The position numbers were made by a program, and so were the translations under genes. The notes under the pieces were generated by a model. It did no database searches. It was not told where the DNA came from and saw only the letters and a list, made by a program, of their open reading frames with translations. From assembly GCA_963682025.1 (NCBI GenBank), contig OY821517.1, positions 341,296,196 through 341,360,195 on the forward strand: 64,000 nt of DNA. Direction: 5' to 3'. The DNA comes from Cordilura impudica (taxonomy: Eukaryota; Arthropoda; Insecta; Diptera; Scathophagidae). This document shows, in pieces, positions 33,669 to 45,363 of this stretch. How positions within the stretch are numbered: position 1 is the first letter of the stretch; each line of letters begins with the position of its first letter.

Positions 33669-33862
33669 CTTAGCCGAAAATGAAAATACGTTGAATTGAA
33701 TTTTTGTTAAGTTAACTATGTTTTTTAAAACTAAATTCTGGCCTTCTGAACTTAAAAAAATGCTAGCTTTTCTAAGTTTTTCTTTTGTAACTAATCTTCA
33801 AAAAAAAAAAAAAAATAATAATAATAATAACAATATTCTAATGAACTGACATGAATTAATTA
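33669..33862. other. Spacer
   Basis: AT-rich, with (AAT)n near 33815-33830. No gene. Confidence 0.4.
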
Positions 33863-34830
33863 CACTATGCAATACCATATTTATTTTGATGTATTATGGT
33901 CCTGCTACAACAAAAACAGTCGAAATTTAAAATTCTATGAGTAAGTTTTTTTTAAATTTTTTTCTAAAATTTGGAATTTTTGAAGGGAATGCTCTTAATT
34001 TAAACAATTTTGCTACAAGAAGCATAAAAAAATTTAATTTAAATTACGTCTAAGTTATGCAAAGTTATTTTTTTTTTATATAAATAATTTACAGTTTCGG
34101 AGGTATTCAGACTGACATGATGAAAAAAAATTTTTTGCGCTAAATTAAAATATTTTCATTTTTTAAAAATTCATAAAAAATCCCGCCAGCAACAAGCATG
34201 GTCCAACGTTATTAGGGATTATGGAACGAAAATATGATTAGAGATTGTATTTGGTTCCTTATAAGAAAATCAAAACCTGAAGTTCACAGTAGACAAAACA
34301 AAAGTCGAAAACATTCTTAGATAATTTGTTTAACTTTGTAAAACTCATTTAAGAAAAACACTTAAATTTAATAAAAATTCGCAATTTTTTTCATAACATT
34401 TTACCCATAGATTTTCATGGCACATGGTTCATTTTATTTGCATTGTATGCAGCTTTGCGATTTAGCAATAATAAATGTAATGTTGTGCCATTTTCGATTT
34501 TTTATGAATTAAAAAAAAAAAAAAAATATATTTTAATTTAGCGCCGAAAAATATTTTTTTTTCAATATTTCATTTGGAATAACTCCAAAAATTGTTGAGC
34601 ATATAAAAAAAAAAAATATTACCATAACTTAAAGATAATTTAAATTAAAATTTTTTGCAACAAAATTGGTTAAGTTGTTCTCGAGTCAAAAATCCCAAAT
34701 TTTGAAAAAAATTAAAAAAGAACTTATCCATAGAATTTAAAATTTCGTCTCTTTTAGTTGTTCGAGGATCATAACACATCAAAAAATATATTGTGGTTGT
34801 CTTTATTTATATTTTTTTTGTTGCATAGTG
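33863..34830. mobile_element. Fold-back element L with ~340-bp arms
   Basis: The left arm (~33863-34195) and right arm (~34500-34830) are diverged inverse copies. Both start CACTATGCAA from the outside and proceed through 'attctatg(a/g)gtaag / ataagttctttt', 'aaaatttgg.atttttga', 'gcgctaaattaaaatat' and 'aattcataaaaaatc'. A ~300-bp single-copy centre (34200-34495) has no open frame of note. The long arms and small centre suggest a non-autonomous TIR transposon or a snap-back copy. Confidence 0.7.
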
Positions 34831-35408
34831 TTATTTAAGATATAATAATACTTTTCAAGACTTTTTTCGTGTACGTTTTATTTTATACAATACTTAATAC
34901 ACAAATTGTTTTGTGTGAAAGGGAACATTGTAATTCCATAAAACAAACAACTTATTCATTAATAAACAATTTGTTTTATAGTTGCTAGTTCTCAGACAAA
35001 CTTTTTACCCATTTATCGCAACAACAACAATAGGAATTTGTCTTTAGAAGTATGAAAACATAACTTAATTTTTACTTTGTATAGTTATTTATCTGAAATT
35101 AACAATAAAATGTGTCCAGGCTCGAGGTTGTTTAAACAATCACACAGTTGAGAATAAAATATACAGTAAGTCACAATGAAAATGGCCCTAACCTGAAAGC
35201 AATTTTAGATTTTGTATCATTTTTATTTTTTTTAAAGAATAAAACAGAAATAAAGTTTAATTCTTGATATAAATTATTTATAACTTAACTTACAAAAATA
35301 TCTTCCATGCTAACTTTTTTCAAGCAAAATCGCAAAATTACAATTAAACTAAAAGCCTTAGTTACATGCTTGTAAAAGCAACAAAGCTATGTACATTTGG
35401 GATTATTT
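34831..35408. other. AT-rich spacer
   Basis: No coding similarity. A repeated 'aacaatttgttttat / aaacaaattg' theme occurs around 34910-34990. Confidence 0.4.
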
Positions 35409-35624
35409 CTGTGGTCACAAGTCGAAAATCATGATTTCGAGGAAAATAACTTTTTATATAAATGTAATGGGGCTTCATTACGACTTAAAAAAAAATAGTA
35501 TTAGAGAAATGGGGTTTTCGCGCAAATATAAAGCATTGTTAGTAGAATATGATAGCGTACATAACTCAAATTTTTCTTAAGTTGACTTAGGCGGTTATCT
35601 AAGCGATAACCGCCTAAGTCCACA
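35409..35624 (-). mobile_element. K element copy K2 with inserted hairpin
   Basis: It starts CTGTGGTCACAAG and matches K1 read on the opposite strand ('aaaatcatg', 'ataaatgtaatg', 'agagaaatgggg', 'ttgttagtagaatatg', 'cataactcaa'). The far end 'taagtccaca' is reached only after an extra perfect hairpin, and the terminal CTTGTGACCACAG is missing. Confidence 0.7.
35584..35620. repeat. Perfect 16-bp stem hairpin
   Basis: GACTTAGGCGGTTATC (35584-35599), loop TAAGC, then the exact inverse GATAACCGCCTAAGTC (35605-35620). It is much more GC-rich than its surroundings and absent from K1. Confidence 0.9.
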
Positions 35625-36146
35625 AATTTATTATTTAATGAACGTTTTTAAAGTGTAACTGGGGTCATTATGATCAAAATATACCTTGTTTGAAAAACCA
35701 TTTTTCCACTCAACATAAATATTTTAGTATTAATTGATAAAATGTTTTACAATATAAACTTTTGCTATTATAAAATATTTTTTCATTCGCTTGCAAACAC
35801 TTGTTCAAATCACATTTATATTAAATAAAAGTTTTTTATATAAACTAAATTTGGTGACTATTATTATATCAGAATCCTCAAGATTTTTCACACATTGTCT
35901 TAATGTGGAGAAATTTAAAGTTAAGGTGAAAGTACTAAGCCTGTATAGTAAAACGTCCAAAGGGTTTGGTTGAACTTCTTGATGAGCTTTTATTTTTTTC
36001 CTTATTATGATGTTTGTTTGCTTAGTTCATCAGCAAAATTAGCGCTAAGTTAGCTAATGTATGAGTGATAACTATCATAATTATCACTCATGCGTATAAG
36101 TATTAATATTAAAAGGTATCAATATAATTATATAATTATATTAATA
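35625..36146. other. Spacer with small hairpins
   Basis: It contains ATGAGTGATAA / TTATCACTCAT (36061-36091, 11-bp perfect stem) and a TA-rich palindromic run at 36118-36148 just before C1. No gene. Confidence 0.5.
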
Positions 36147-36564
36147 TACTAGCTGTTTTTACCCGGTCTTGCCCGGGATAAAAAGGCCTTTGACTTGAAA
36201 AATGGTTCACTATGCTTACCAGGCACTGAGTACTTAGTCCCCAATTAACAAATTCCCCAATAAAATGAACTTTCTCCCCAAAAATTTGTATGGGCAGTAA
36301 ATTCATTTTTTATTTTAATTAAATTTTTTTTGATTTTTTAATTTAGAAGTTTTTTATAAGATGCTGAATTACTTCATTCAATAAGTGATCATCATTGAAC
36401 AGAGACGTCAAATTCAAGTTTCAGAAATGAAATACTAATGCGACGTTTAATATTGTGTCGCAAGGTTTCTTTAAACAATTGCTTATAGTATATGTGTGGC
36501 CTATTTTGATCAACAGGTAATTATTTCACATACGTAGATAAAATTTATCATACGACATTTCACT

Positions 36565-37190
36565 AAGCTGTGTTCCGCGAGCGAGTCGCGTCAGCTTCCG
36601 CGCGTTTGGCAGCCACACCCGTGCTGCTGCGCAGTTGTTGTCAACTTATTTTAATCGCCAGATCATTCAGATCATTGCGATATTTTAGCTGAGCTGTGTT
36701 CCGCGAGCGTGTCGCGTCCGCATCCGTCGCGTTCGCGTCCGTGCGCATCGCGCCGCTTCCTCGCAGCTACTACCCGTGCTGCCGCTTAGTTCTCGTTAAC
36801 TTATTTTAATTCCTAAAACATATTTTTTAGAGCATTGCGATATTTTAGCTGAGCTGTGTTCCGCGAGCGCGTCGCGTCCACATCCGTCGCGTCCGCGCGC
36901 CTCGCGCCGCTTCCTCGCAGCTACTACCCGTGCTGCCGCTTAGTACTCGTTAACTTATTTTAATTCCAAAAACATATTTTTTAGTGCATTGCGATATTTG
37001 AGCTGAGCTGTGTTCCGAGAGCGCGTCGCGTCCGCATCCGTCGCGTTCGCGCGCCGCGCGCCGGTTCCGCGCGTTTGGCAGCCACACTTCTGCTGCCGCG
37101 GAGCTGTTGCCAACTTATTTTAATTGTCAAAATATATTTTTCAGATCATTCCGATATTCTAGCTAAGCTGTATTCCCCGTGCGCATTGAT
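36565..37190 (+). repeat. CpG-rich tandem block, ~4.5 units of ~155 bp
   Basis: Units begin near 36569, 36693, 36854, 37006 and 37170 with 'gctgtgttccgcgagcg', followed by a run of CGCG/CGTC words. Each closes with 'acttattttaattc' and 'ttgcgatatt'. Base composition is strikingly GC- and CpG-rich against an otherwise strongly AT-rich window. Confidence 0.8.
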
Positions 37191-37548
37191 TCCGCGCAAC
37201 GAAATGATGCTATTGAAAAGAATACTCATTTTAAATGCATTTATTGTAGGATATATATTGAGAGCAGTATGCAAATGTTCACTAAAATAAATATTTAACA
37301 GAATTCATTAAATAAAAATATTTAAAAATTTTAGAATGAATTTGGGGAGTAAGTTCATTTTTTATTTCGATTCAAAAAAATGGGGAATTTGTTCATTTAT
37401 TTTGGGTATCTTTTTTAAAGTTTGGGGAATTTGTTCACCATATAGTTATTCCCGGGTAAACCAAATTTCAGAGAAATCCGTTGAAAAGTACAAATTTGTA
37501 TAGGGAAGAAATATACCACACAACCAAATGTGAATTTTATATGAAAAT

Positions 37549-38808
37549 TGGGCGTACAATTATGCGTGGTCGGTAAAAATCATATGGCGACCTTCCCTGA
37601 AATATATACTAAACTTCGGAGAAAGCCATTGAAAAATAAATGTTTGTATAGCAATCAAATAAAGAAACAAATAAAAGGAAAAAATAATTTTTATATACAT
37701 AGAAGTGGGCGCAAAGTAGGCGTGGCCTCTAAGAAGCATATGGTGACTTTCCCTGTAGTATAGAGATCGTGTGACCATATTTTAGATATCCCTTGAAAAA
37801 TAAAAATTTCTATAGTGAACAAAAAAACAGAAAATTAATTTTGTATAAAAAGTGGACGTAGAAGTAGGCGTGTCCTGCAAGAATCATATGGCGACCTTAG
37901 CTGGAGTACAGGGATCGTGTGTACCGAATTTCAGATAAATCCGTTGATAAATAAAGATTTGTATAGCGAACAAATATACCAAAAAGCAGAAAATGAATTG
38001 CATACAAAAAGTGGGCGTAAAAGTAGGCGTGGTCGATAAAAAAGTATATGATGACCTTAGCTGGAGTGCAAGGATCGTGTGTAGCGAATTTCAGAGAAAT
38101 CTGTTAACAAACAAAAATTTGTATAGCAAACAAATATGCCAAAAAACAGAAAACGAATTGTATACAAAAAGTGGGCGAAACGGTAGGCGTAACCGGTGCG
38201 AGGAATATGGCGACCTTCCACGGAGCAGAGAGATCGTGTGTACCAAATTTCAGAGAATTCCGTTGAAAAATAAAAATTTGTATGCAAACAAATATACCAA
38301 AAAACAGAAAATGAATTGTATACAAAAAGTGGGCGCGGAAGTAGGCGTGGCCGGTAAGAATCATATGGCGACCTTAGCTGGAGTACAGGGATCGTGTGTA
38401 CCGAATTTCAGAGAAATCCGTTGAAAAATAAAAATTTGTATAGCGAACAAATATACCAAAAAGCAGAAAATGAATTGCATATAAAAAGTGGGCGTAAAAG
38501 TAGGCGTGGTCGATAAAAAGTATATGATGACCTTAGCTGGAGTGCAGGGATCGTGTGTACCGAATTTCAGAGAAATCTGTTAACAAATAAAAATTTATAT
38601 AGTGAACAAATATGAATAAAACAGAAAATGAATTTTACATAAAAAGTGGGCGTAAAAGTAGGCGTGGCCGGTAAAAAGTATATGGCGACCTTTCTTGGGG
38701 TATAGAGATCGTGTGTACAAAATTTCAGGAAAATCCGTTGAAAAATATAAATTTGTATAGCGGTCAAACAAACAAACAAACAAACAAACAAACAAACAAA
38801 CAGAAAAT
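37549..38808 (+). repeat. ~158-bp satellite, eight units
   Basis: Unit starts at about 37549, 37706, 37852, 38012, 38171, 38329, 38487 and 38647, each with 'gtgggcg..a.gtaggcgtgg', then 'atatggcgacctt', 'gatcgtgtgtac', 'atttcagagaaatcc' and 'aaatttgtatag'. The block ends in (CAAA)n at 38766-38802. Open frames on either strand run across units but contain no known protein. Confidence 0.85.
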
Positions 38809-39544
38809 GAATTTTATATATATAGATTAATAAGTATTTATATAATTCGTTTAATTATTAATATAATTATACTAGTAGTATACCCGCTACGTTGTTAGCG
38901 TAATTGTTATATTAATTATTTAAACCGTAATAATATTTAAAAACAATAAGAAATATAGTGTGAGCGATAATACGATGGAAACTTTTAACAAAATATATTT
39001 TCGACGTCAATACAAAAAAAAAATTTAACATAAAATTAAAAACTCTTATTAATTAATTATTTAACAAAGAAGAAATATTAATATAACATCAGAAAAAAAA
39101 GTCTTAAAAGTATTAATTTTATGCTGTTGACAAAACAATGGAAACTTTTGCTATACAATAACACTGAGGCATGAACTGATGGCCATGATCATGGGGGGGT
39201 GGAGATTTATACGGAATGATTATATTGCGTTATTTTAGTAAAACCCCGAAAGCGTTTGTCCCTGTGTGGATATAGGCAAATTTTATGGCCGTTTAAATAT
39301 TTCGTTATTTCGCCAACACTATTCAAAGCATCATTTCAAATATATGTAAAAAGTGCAATATGTAGTATATACAAACCGTACATCACATATGGCAACTCTT
39401 ACGAAACTGAGAATAGTGGAAATTAGAAGTATAAATGCAAAAATATTAAAAAATTCAAAAATAACGATTGTTTGTTTGGACAGAGTTGTATCTTTTGAAA
39501 TTAATACGAAGTAAAAGCTGTATGGCATGAGAACTGATTCTAAC

Positions 39545-39815
39545 CACACTGCTCGTAGACCTGACTTTAGGTGAGTGTGTTAAAGCACTGACCAAAAAGT
39601 GCAAGTACGAGTGTATGTGAAGGTTCTGGGTTCAAACCTCACGGCCGCCCCAAGCAGAAAAATTTAATACAGAAACAATCTATTCAATTATATCATAACA
39701 ATTATCACAATGTTCAATAAATCGCTGATGAAGGCTGAAATGCGAGAAACTGGTCTGAGTAAGAATACATTGTAGTTATGAATTTCTCTACCACGCACCA
39801 CTGAAACTATTTTTT
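39545..39815 (+). mobile_element. tRNA-derived SINE candidate
   Basis: A-box-like TAGGTGAGTGTG (~39567-39578) and B-box GGTTCAAACCT (39629-39639) sit 50 bp apart in the right order, as in RNA polymerase III promoters of tRNA-derived SINEs. Downstream is a non-tRNA body with 'cgctgatgaaggctgaaatg'. The exact ends and a target duplication were not found. Confidence 0.55.
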
Positions 39816-40302
39816 TATTTTTGTACCAATTTATTTTTAGCTCTATAGATTAAACATCCTTTCAGTTGGTAATCTGTCAGTTGAAAAGTACAATTTTTCC
39901 CATTTTTGGCCGTTTTTACCCCCTAAAGGATCGAATTAAAAAATTGTATTCTTGGCCGATGTTTGTCTCTGGTAAAATCTACATATAAAATTTCATATTT
40001 CTAAATTACTTTGTAAATAACATATAAAAAGTTACCCGTTTACACTAAAAACGGGCCGCACTTTTTTACCCCCGCAAATTTCCAAAAATTTTCCTCTCAT
40101 CTGATGTTTCCATCTCTAGTGGAATCCACACACTATATTTCCTATTCCTAGATTCGTTTGTTTAGAAGATACCAAATATACAAATTTTCCCCTTTTTTTT
40201 TGCCGGTTTTTCACCCCTAGACGTTAGAAGTAGCAATAAATTCATTCTTGACTGATGCTCACGTAATCGGTGAAGTATGTAATCCAAAATTCACATATCT
40301 AT

Positions 40303-40676
40303 CTATAATATTAATAGGCTAGGCGATTTCTTGTGACCGATGTTTTGTTCTACCGTTTTATCCCGATTTTGAACAAACGTATATTATTTGAAAGGTATTT
40401 GTTTTTAGCCGTTTTGCAGATTTACAGATTTTTAAATTTTTGCCTTTATTTTGAGTAATTTGCATTTAAAGTTGCTACTAACACATACATAAAATTATAC
40501 ATATGCTATGTCTGTTTTATTAAATTTGTTAATATGTTTGTCAATGGGTTTGTTATCTTCATTCACAACAATAAAAAACCATAAAACTGTTGGTTTGTGA
40601 ATTGGCTAAGTTAAAAAAAAGCTTCTTAGAATTTGCACTCGAATTTCGAGCGCTGGAATCTGCTAGTATAGATTAG
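40303..40676 (-). mobile_element. Family D copy D5
   Basis: Full reversed D copy: 'attaataggctaggcgattt' at one end, 'tttgcactcgaatttcgagc' and 'gctggaatctgctagt' at the other. It is nested in C2. Confidence 0.8.
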
Positions 40677-40960
40677 TATGTTAGGAAGATGTAGAAAGAT
40701 ACAATTTTTACCCTTTTTGGCCGTTTTTCCCTTTAAGTGGCGTAAAAAAATTAATCCTGAGGCAATGTTTCTTTCTCGGATGGAGTCTACGAGCTAAATT
40801 TTATATTCCTTGATTCATTTGTGACCATTTTCCCCTTTTTGACCCTTAGTGTACGAATTTCTAAAAATCCCTTCTTTGTGGATCTTTACGCGACAAGCGA
40901 ACCTACAGTCCAAATTCCGATGATGAATCAATCATGCAACTCTTTTATATATATAGATAA

Positions 40961-41394
40961 TTATATTAACTAGTATAGCTCATAAAAAATTTATGAATAT
41001 TTAAATGAACCTAAAGGTATACTAATCAATTTTAGCAATTCACAATTCAACACAGGGCGTGTGATATACAATTTAAATCATTCACATTAACAGGGTGTAA
41101 CGAATTATTATAAATATTTTTTAAAAATTAATTTAATATATTTTTAAAACATATTATACATAATTTTTCTCATACTTCGCTTCTCCACCATACGAACTAC
41201 ATATAACTGTGCAGAATTTCACACTCCTACGTGCTCACACTTTGCTTAAAAAGGGAAAAGAAATTTTCCTTCCCGTATTAATGTATAGATTATATTAATA
41301 AATTGTAATATAATACGTCTAAGTATTGATATAAAAATAAGCCTTAGCTACAATTTTGCTGAGGAATGGTTCATTGCACTGAACATTCCTTCAT
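40961..41394. other. Spacer with D-like scraps
   Basis: 'accaattcacaattcaacac'-like sequence near 41035-41055 recalls D; the rest is unassigned AT-rich sequence. Confidence 0.4.
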
Positions 41395-41596
41395 TAAAAA
41401 ATGTACTTTTGTAAAAAAATTTATTTTTTTTAAAATGGGTACTTTTAAAAGAAGGTATTTTAAAAAAAGGATACGTTAAAAAGACCTTTTAGAAATAGGG
41501 TATTTTTTTAAAAAAAGGTACTTTATTAAGAAAGAGCGATTTTTTAATTAAGGGTACTTTTTGAATTAAAGGTACTTTTTTAAGTTACTTTTTTAA
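41395..41596 (-). repeat. Degenerate AAAAAGTAC array J1, left
   Basis: Irregular 15-20-bp units built around 'aaaaaaggtacttttttaa'. It is interrupted by A8 and resumes at 42374. Confidence 0.7.
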
Positions 41597-42373
41597 ACAA
41601 GTAAGAAAATTATAGTCGGTCTAGACCGACTATACTATACCCTAAACCATGCGTTTAGAGACCCTATCTCTCAGGCCCAACAAACTGGATATAGAAAATA
41701 AGCATAAACCCAATTTGAGTGGAATTTTTATTAATTTTTTTGGCTGCGGATATGAAAAAGATCATATCGGATGCTATATCTATATGGGGACTAGGCCCAA
41801 AAATGGACCGATCCTGACCATGTTTGGTAAAATCTCTTGTATTTTGCAAAAATATATACAAACAAAATTTCAAAAGAATCCGTGGAATATTTTTGTTTTT
41901 TGATAGATTTAAGTGAATATCGGGAAGCAGCTCTATGTAGGGCCTATGACTAAGAGTTGTCCCATAGGGATCATTATTGGACTACTGCTTAATGGATGTA
42001 ATAAACACATGCAAACCCAATTTGACTAACATTTATATGATAATTTGGATCTTATGGCAATTTGTATTGATTTCATAGGGGTCATTTGTATGGGGGCTAG
42101 GTCTGAACATGGACCGATTCTCACCAATTTCAATAACGTTCATCCTATGGCCGATAAAAGTTTATATACCAAATTTTATCAAAATATATTCATGTTGGCT
42201 TACAAGCTTTACATGGACACACAGACGGACGGACGGACGGACATCGTTAAATCGAATCAGATAGTGATTCTGATTCGATCGGTATAATAAAAGTTGGGTC
42301 TATATTTTTGGTAGTTACAAACAGCAGCACAAAGTCATTATACCCAAACCACATAGTGGTATAGGGTATAAAA
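41597..42373 (+). mobile_element. Family A copy A8
   Basis: Complete A copy (ACAAGTAAG start, palindrome 41613-41632, (GGAC)n 42227-42241, GGGTATAAAA end) inserted within array J1. Confidence 0.85.
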
Positions 42374-42610
42374 ATGGTACTTTTAAAACAAAAGGGTGCC
42401 GTTTTAAAAAAGGTGCTTTTTGTAAAAAAAAAGGCTAGATTTCTTTAAAAAAGGTATTTTTGTAAGAAAGGTAGTTTTTTTAGAAAATGTATTTTTCTAA
42501 GGAAAAGTTCTTTAAAAAAGCACTTCTTTAAAAAAGGGTACTTTTTTAAAGAATGTAATTTTTTAACAACATGCACTTTTAATAAAAAGGTACTTTCTTA
42601 AGGGTTTTTA
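42374..42610 (-). repeat. Degenerate AAAAAGTAC array J1, right
   Basis: Same units as the left part ('tggtacttttaaaac', 'aaaagggtacttttttaaag'). Confidence 0.7.
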
Positions 42611-42619
42611 TTTCTTCTT

Positions 42620-43120
42620 TCAGATAGGCAGTTTTATTTATTATATCGGGATATCGATACAAAACACAAGTGCCAATACTTGCATAAGCTAATATGACAC
42701 GCGCAGTATAACCATACATACACCCTCATGACGCAAATGCCGCAACTATGACAACTACAACAATAAGAACAGTTACAACATATTATATCTTAAGAAAAGC
42801 AGTAAACACATGGAATATTTTTATTTTTTAAAAGTTTTTTCACATGTTCGATCATATCTCGTGACCCTTTGGACCGATTTTGATGATTTTAAATAGCAAC
42901 GATATTATGCAAAAATGAAAAATATAGCTTAATTACTGAGGATGTGATCATGATTTCTACAGATAGACGAACAGACGGTCATCGCGAAATCAATTCCTCA
43001 TTTTATAAGGATCAAGAAAATAAATGGATTATGGGGTCCACGGAATTTATTGCGATGTGTTACAGACGCAATGACAAACTTATATATACCCTTTGCACAG
43101 TGGTAAGGAGGGTATCAAAA
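42620..43120 (+). mobile_element. Family F copy F5
   Basis: It contains 'acagacggtcatcgcgaaat', 'atggattatggggtccacgg', 'atgacaaacttatatatacc' and ends 'gtggtaaggagggtatc'. The 5' end is unclear. Confidence 0.55.
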
Positions 43121-43159
43121 AGGGAATTTATTAACTGAGTTTTTGAAATTCTGTATATA

Positions 43160-43690
43160 GTAATAGCACAGCCCAGCACTCGAAATTCGAGTGCAAATTC
43201 TAAGAAATTTTATTTTTTATATATAATTTAATTTCTTTCAAGTTTTTTTTTATTCTATATACTTAAAACAATTTATGAATATTTAGATAAAATTCATTAA
43301 ATGATGAATATTTAAATAAAATTCATCAAATTTCATTATAAATATTTGTTGAACACACGGAAGATATATAAATGGGTTTGTTAATAAATAATTTTATAAA
43401 AGCCTACAGGTATGCTTATCAATTTTAGCCAATTCACAATTCAAGACAGGGCTGTTGATATACAATTTTTGCAAACACATTAATAAATTTAATAACCACA
43501 CAGCATTTTATAGTTTTATGTGTTTAATGTATGTGTTAGTAGCAAATGATTATTACACATCTGTAAAGGTGGTGCACATCTGCAAAGAAATACCTTTCAA
43601 ATGGTATATATATTTTTTTTTTTGTTAAAATCGGTTGATAACTAAAAGCGTACAAGAGGCCACAAGAAATCGCCTTGCCTATTAATATCA
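43160..43690 (+). mobile_element. Family D copy D6
   Basis: It starts 'agcacagcccagcactcgaa' with palindrome CTCGAAATTCGAG. It ends 'gaaatcgccttgcctattaa', immediately before the hAT2 target site. Confidence 0.75.
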
Positions 43691-44188
43691 TAGATCAATG
43701 GTTCCCAAATGGTGGTCCGAAGACCCCCAGGGGTCCGTAGAGGCCCCCAGGGGTCCGTAGAGGCCTTCCAGGGGGTCCGCGAACTGTTCTGGCAAAATTA
43801 ACTTTTAAAACGAAATATGAAAAAAAAGAAATTAACAGCACTCTTGATAAAGATATCCAACCCATTAAAATAATTTTAAAAAAATAATTAATTTGAAAAA
43901 ATCATGATAAAAAATGTATTTGTAAGTTATAAATATTTGTTTTTTAAGCATATAAGTTATTTAAATAAAATATTACATCTCTTGCAATAAAAAAGAGCTT
44001 TTGATAATTGTGTAGTAAAATTGATAAAAGTACCTTTCGATCAACACTGATATCACATATACCATGTTTACCATCACTAGATAAATCAGCTGATTTTGTT
44101 TTTATTTTCATTTCATATTTATTGTCGTTAGTCGTGTGTGTGTTTTTTAACTTGTAATAATTATTTTAAAATCCAAAAAATTAAAAAA

Positions 44189-45363
44189 AAAAAAAAATAT
44201 GACGAAAGTTATATGAATTTCGGATTTACATTTGTAAATAATAACGATATTGTAATGCCTCAGTGTGTAATTTGCTTCAAACCCCTTTCCAATGATGCTA
44301 TGAAACCAGCAAAATTAGAGAGGCATCTAATTACAAACAGCCGACATTTTAAAGATAAAAATGCAGATTTTTTTGCTTCTAAAATCAGATCACTGAATAA
44401 AGTAAGATTGGATTCCACAGGTGATTTCAATGTTGAAATATAAATTTTAATTGCTAAAAACAAAAAGCCACACACAATTGGAGAAGACTTGATCAAACTT
44501 TGTATTGCCGCAGTTGGTAACGTAATGCTTGATACAGCTAAAGATAAGCTGGTAAAAGTAGCTCTGTCAAATAACACTGTCAAAAGAAAAATTAATGATA
44601 TGGCACAAAATATTAAGGAGCAGTTATAAGAAATAATTAAGAATTCACCATTCATTGCTCTTCAATGTGATGAAACCACAGACGTTTCTTATTCAAGCCA
44701 ACTTTTATTTTATTGCATATTTATAGCAGAAAATTAATTTTGTGAAGAGCTTTCATTTATGAAAGCGTTGCCTACAATTCAAAAGGAACTGATATTTTTC
44801 AAACCCTTTCTGATTTTTTAATGGAAAACAATATTCCCTGGAAAAAAGTAGTGAGAACATGCATTGATGGTGCATTGTCAATGATGGGTCCTCGATCTGG
44901 GTTTTTAAAATTAGCCAAAAATATGAATAAAGATATGATTGTGTCACACTGCATAATTCATCGACAATCACTTTCTGCTAAAACCCTTCCAGATGAACTG
45001 AAAAGTGCTCTGCAGACTGCAATAGATCTCGTTAATTTTGTTAAGACCAGTGCATTGAGAACTAGAATTTTTGGAGTGCTATGTCAAGATCTCAATGCAG
45101 AGCAAACAAAATTATTTTTCCACACAGAGGTGCATTGGCTTTCAAAAGGAAATATGTTGAAAAGGTTGTTTGAATTAAAGACTGAGGTTGAAATTTTTCT
45201 TTTGAAAGAAAAAAGTGGCAATCTTTATGAAAGATTTACGGATGCAATATTTATTTTTTATTTCGCAGACATTACTGGTTTGTTTGAAGCATTAAACAAC
45301 CTTAACTTAAGATTACAAGGCAATCAAATGAATATTTTAATAGCATTTGATTCAATTATCTAA
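44189..45363 (+). pseudogene. Buster-type hAT transposase remnant
   Basis: The frame KYDESYMNFGFTFV opens into a ZBED-like finger (PQCVICFKPLSNDAMKPAKL, RHL...H). It continues with KPHTIGEDLIKLC and FIALQCDETTDVSYSSQL (first catalytic block). After a frameshift near 44757 come DIFQTLSDFLMENNIPW and TCIDGALSMMGPRSGF, IIHRQSL, and FFHTEVHWLSKGNMLKRL. In-frame stops occur near 44440, 44627 and 44735. The ORF ends at 45363, before the C-terminal dimerisation domain that family members have, so about the last third is missing. The family gave rise to domesticated ZBED5-type proteins in vertebrates; this copy is a dead transposase. Confidence 0.85.

Larger units (their letters stand above)
36147..38828 (+). 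mobile_element. Family C element C1
   Basis: It begins 'tactagctgtttttacccgg' and ends 'ttttatatatatagatta', the same kind of ends as C2 (38.87-40.96 kb). It carries a GC-rich tandem block (36565-37190) flanked by inverted 'ggggaatttgttca' motifs (36255 region and 37378-37440), probably a nested element. The ~158-bp satellite (37549-38808) follows. No transposase or RT is visible. Confidence 0.55.
38868..40960 (+). mobile_element. Family C element C2 (with nested SINE and D5)
   Basis: It starts 'atactagtagtatacccgct' and ends 'ttttatatatatagataatt'. The body has modules of 'ttttgaccg/ggccgtttttacccc' type (39880-40290 and 40680-40930). A tRNA-like SINE and a reversed D copy are nested inside. 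Confidence 0.45.

Noticed and set aside
37075..37290. 71-codon frame leaving the CpG-rich block
   Set aside because: Starts at TTG and is not conserved between the tandem units.
38057..38791. Several 66-143-codon frames across the 158-bp satellite
   Set aside because: They appear on both strands, start at different unit positions and have no known domain; explained by the repeat.
39724..39750. Hammerhead ribozyme
   Set aside because: CTGATGA and GAAAC are present but stem II has at most two or three pairs, so I do not annotate it as a feature.
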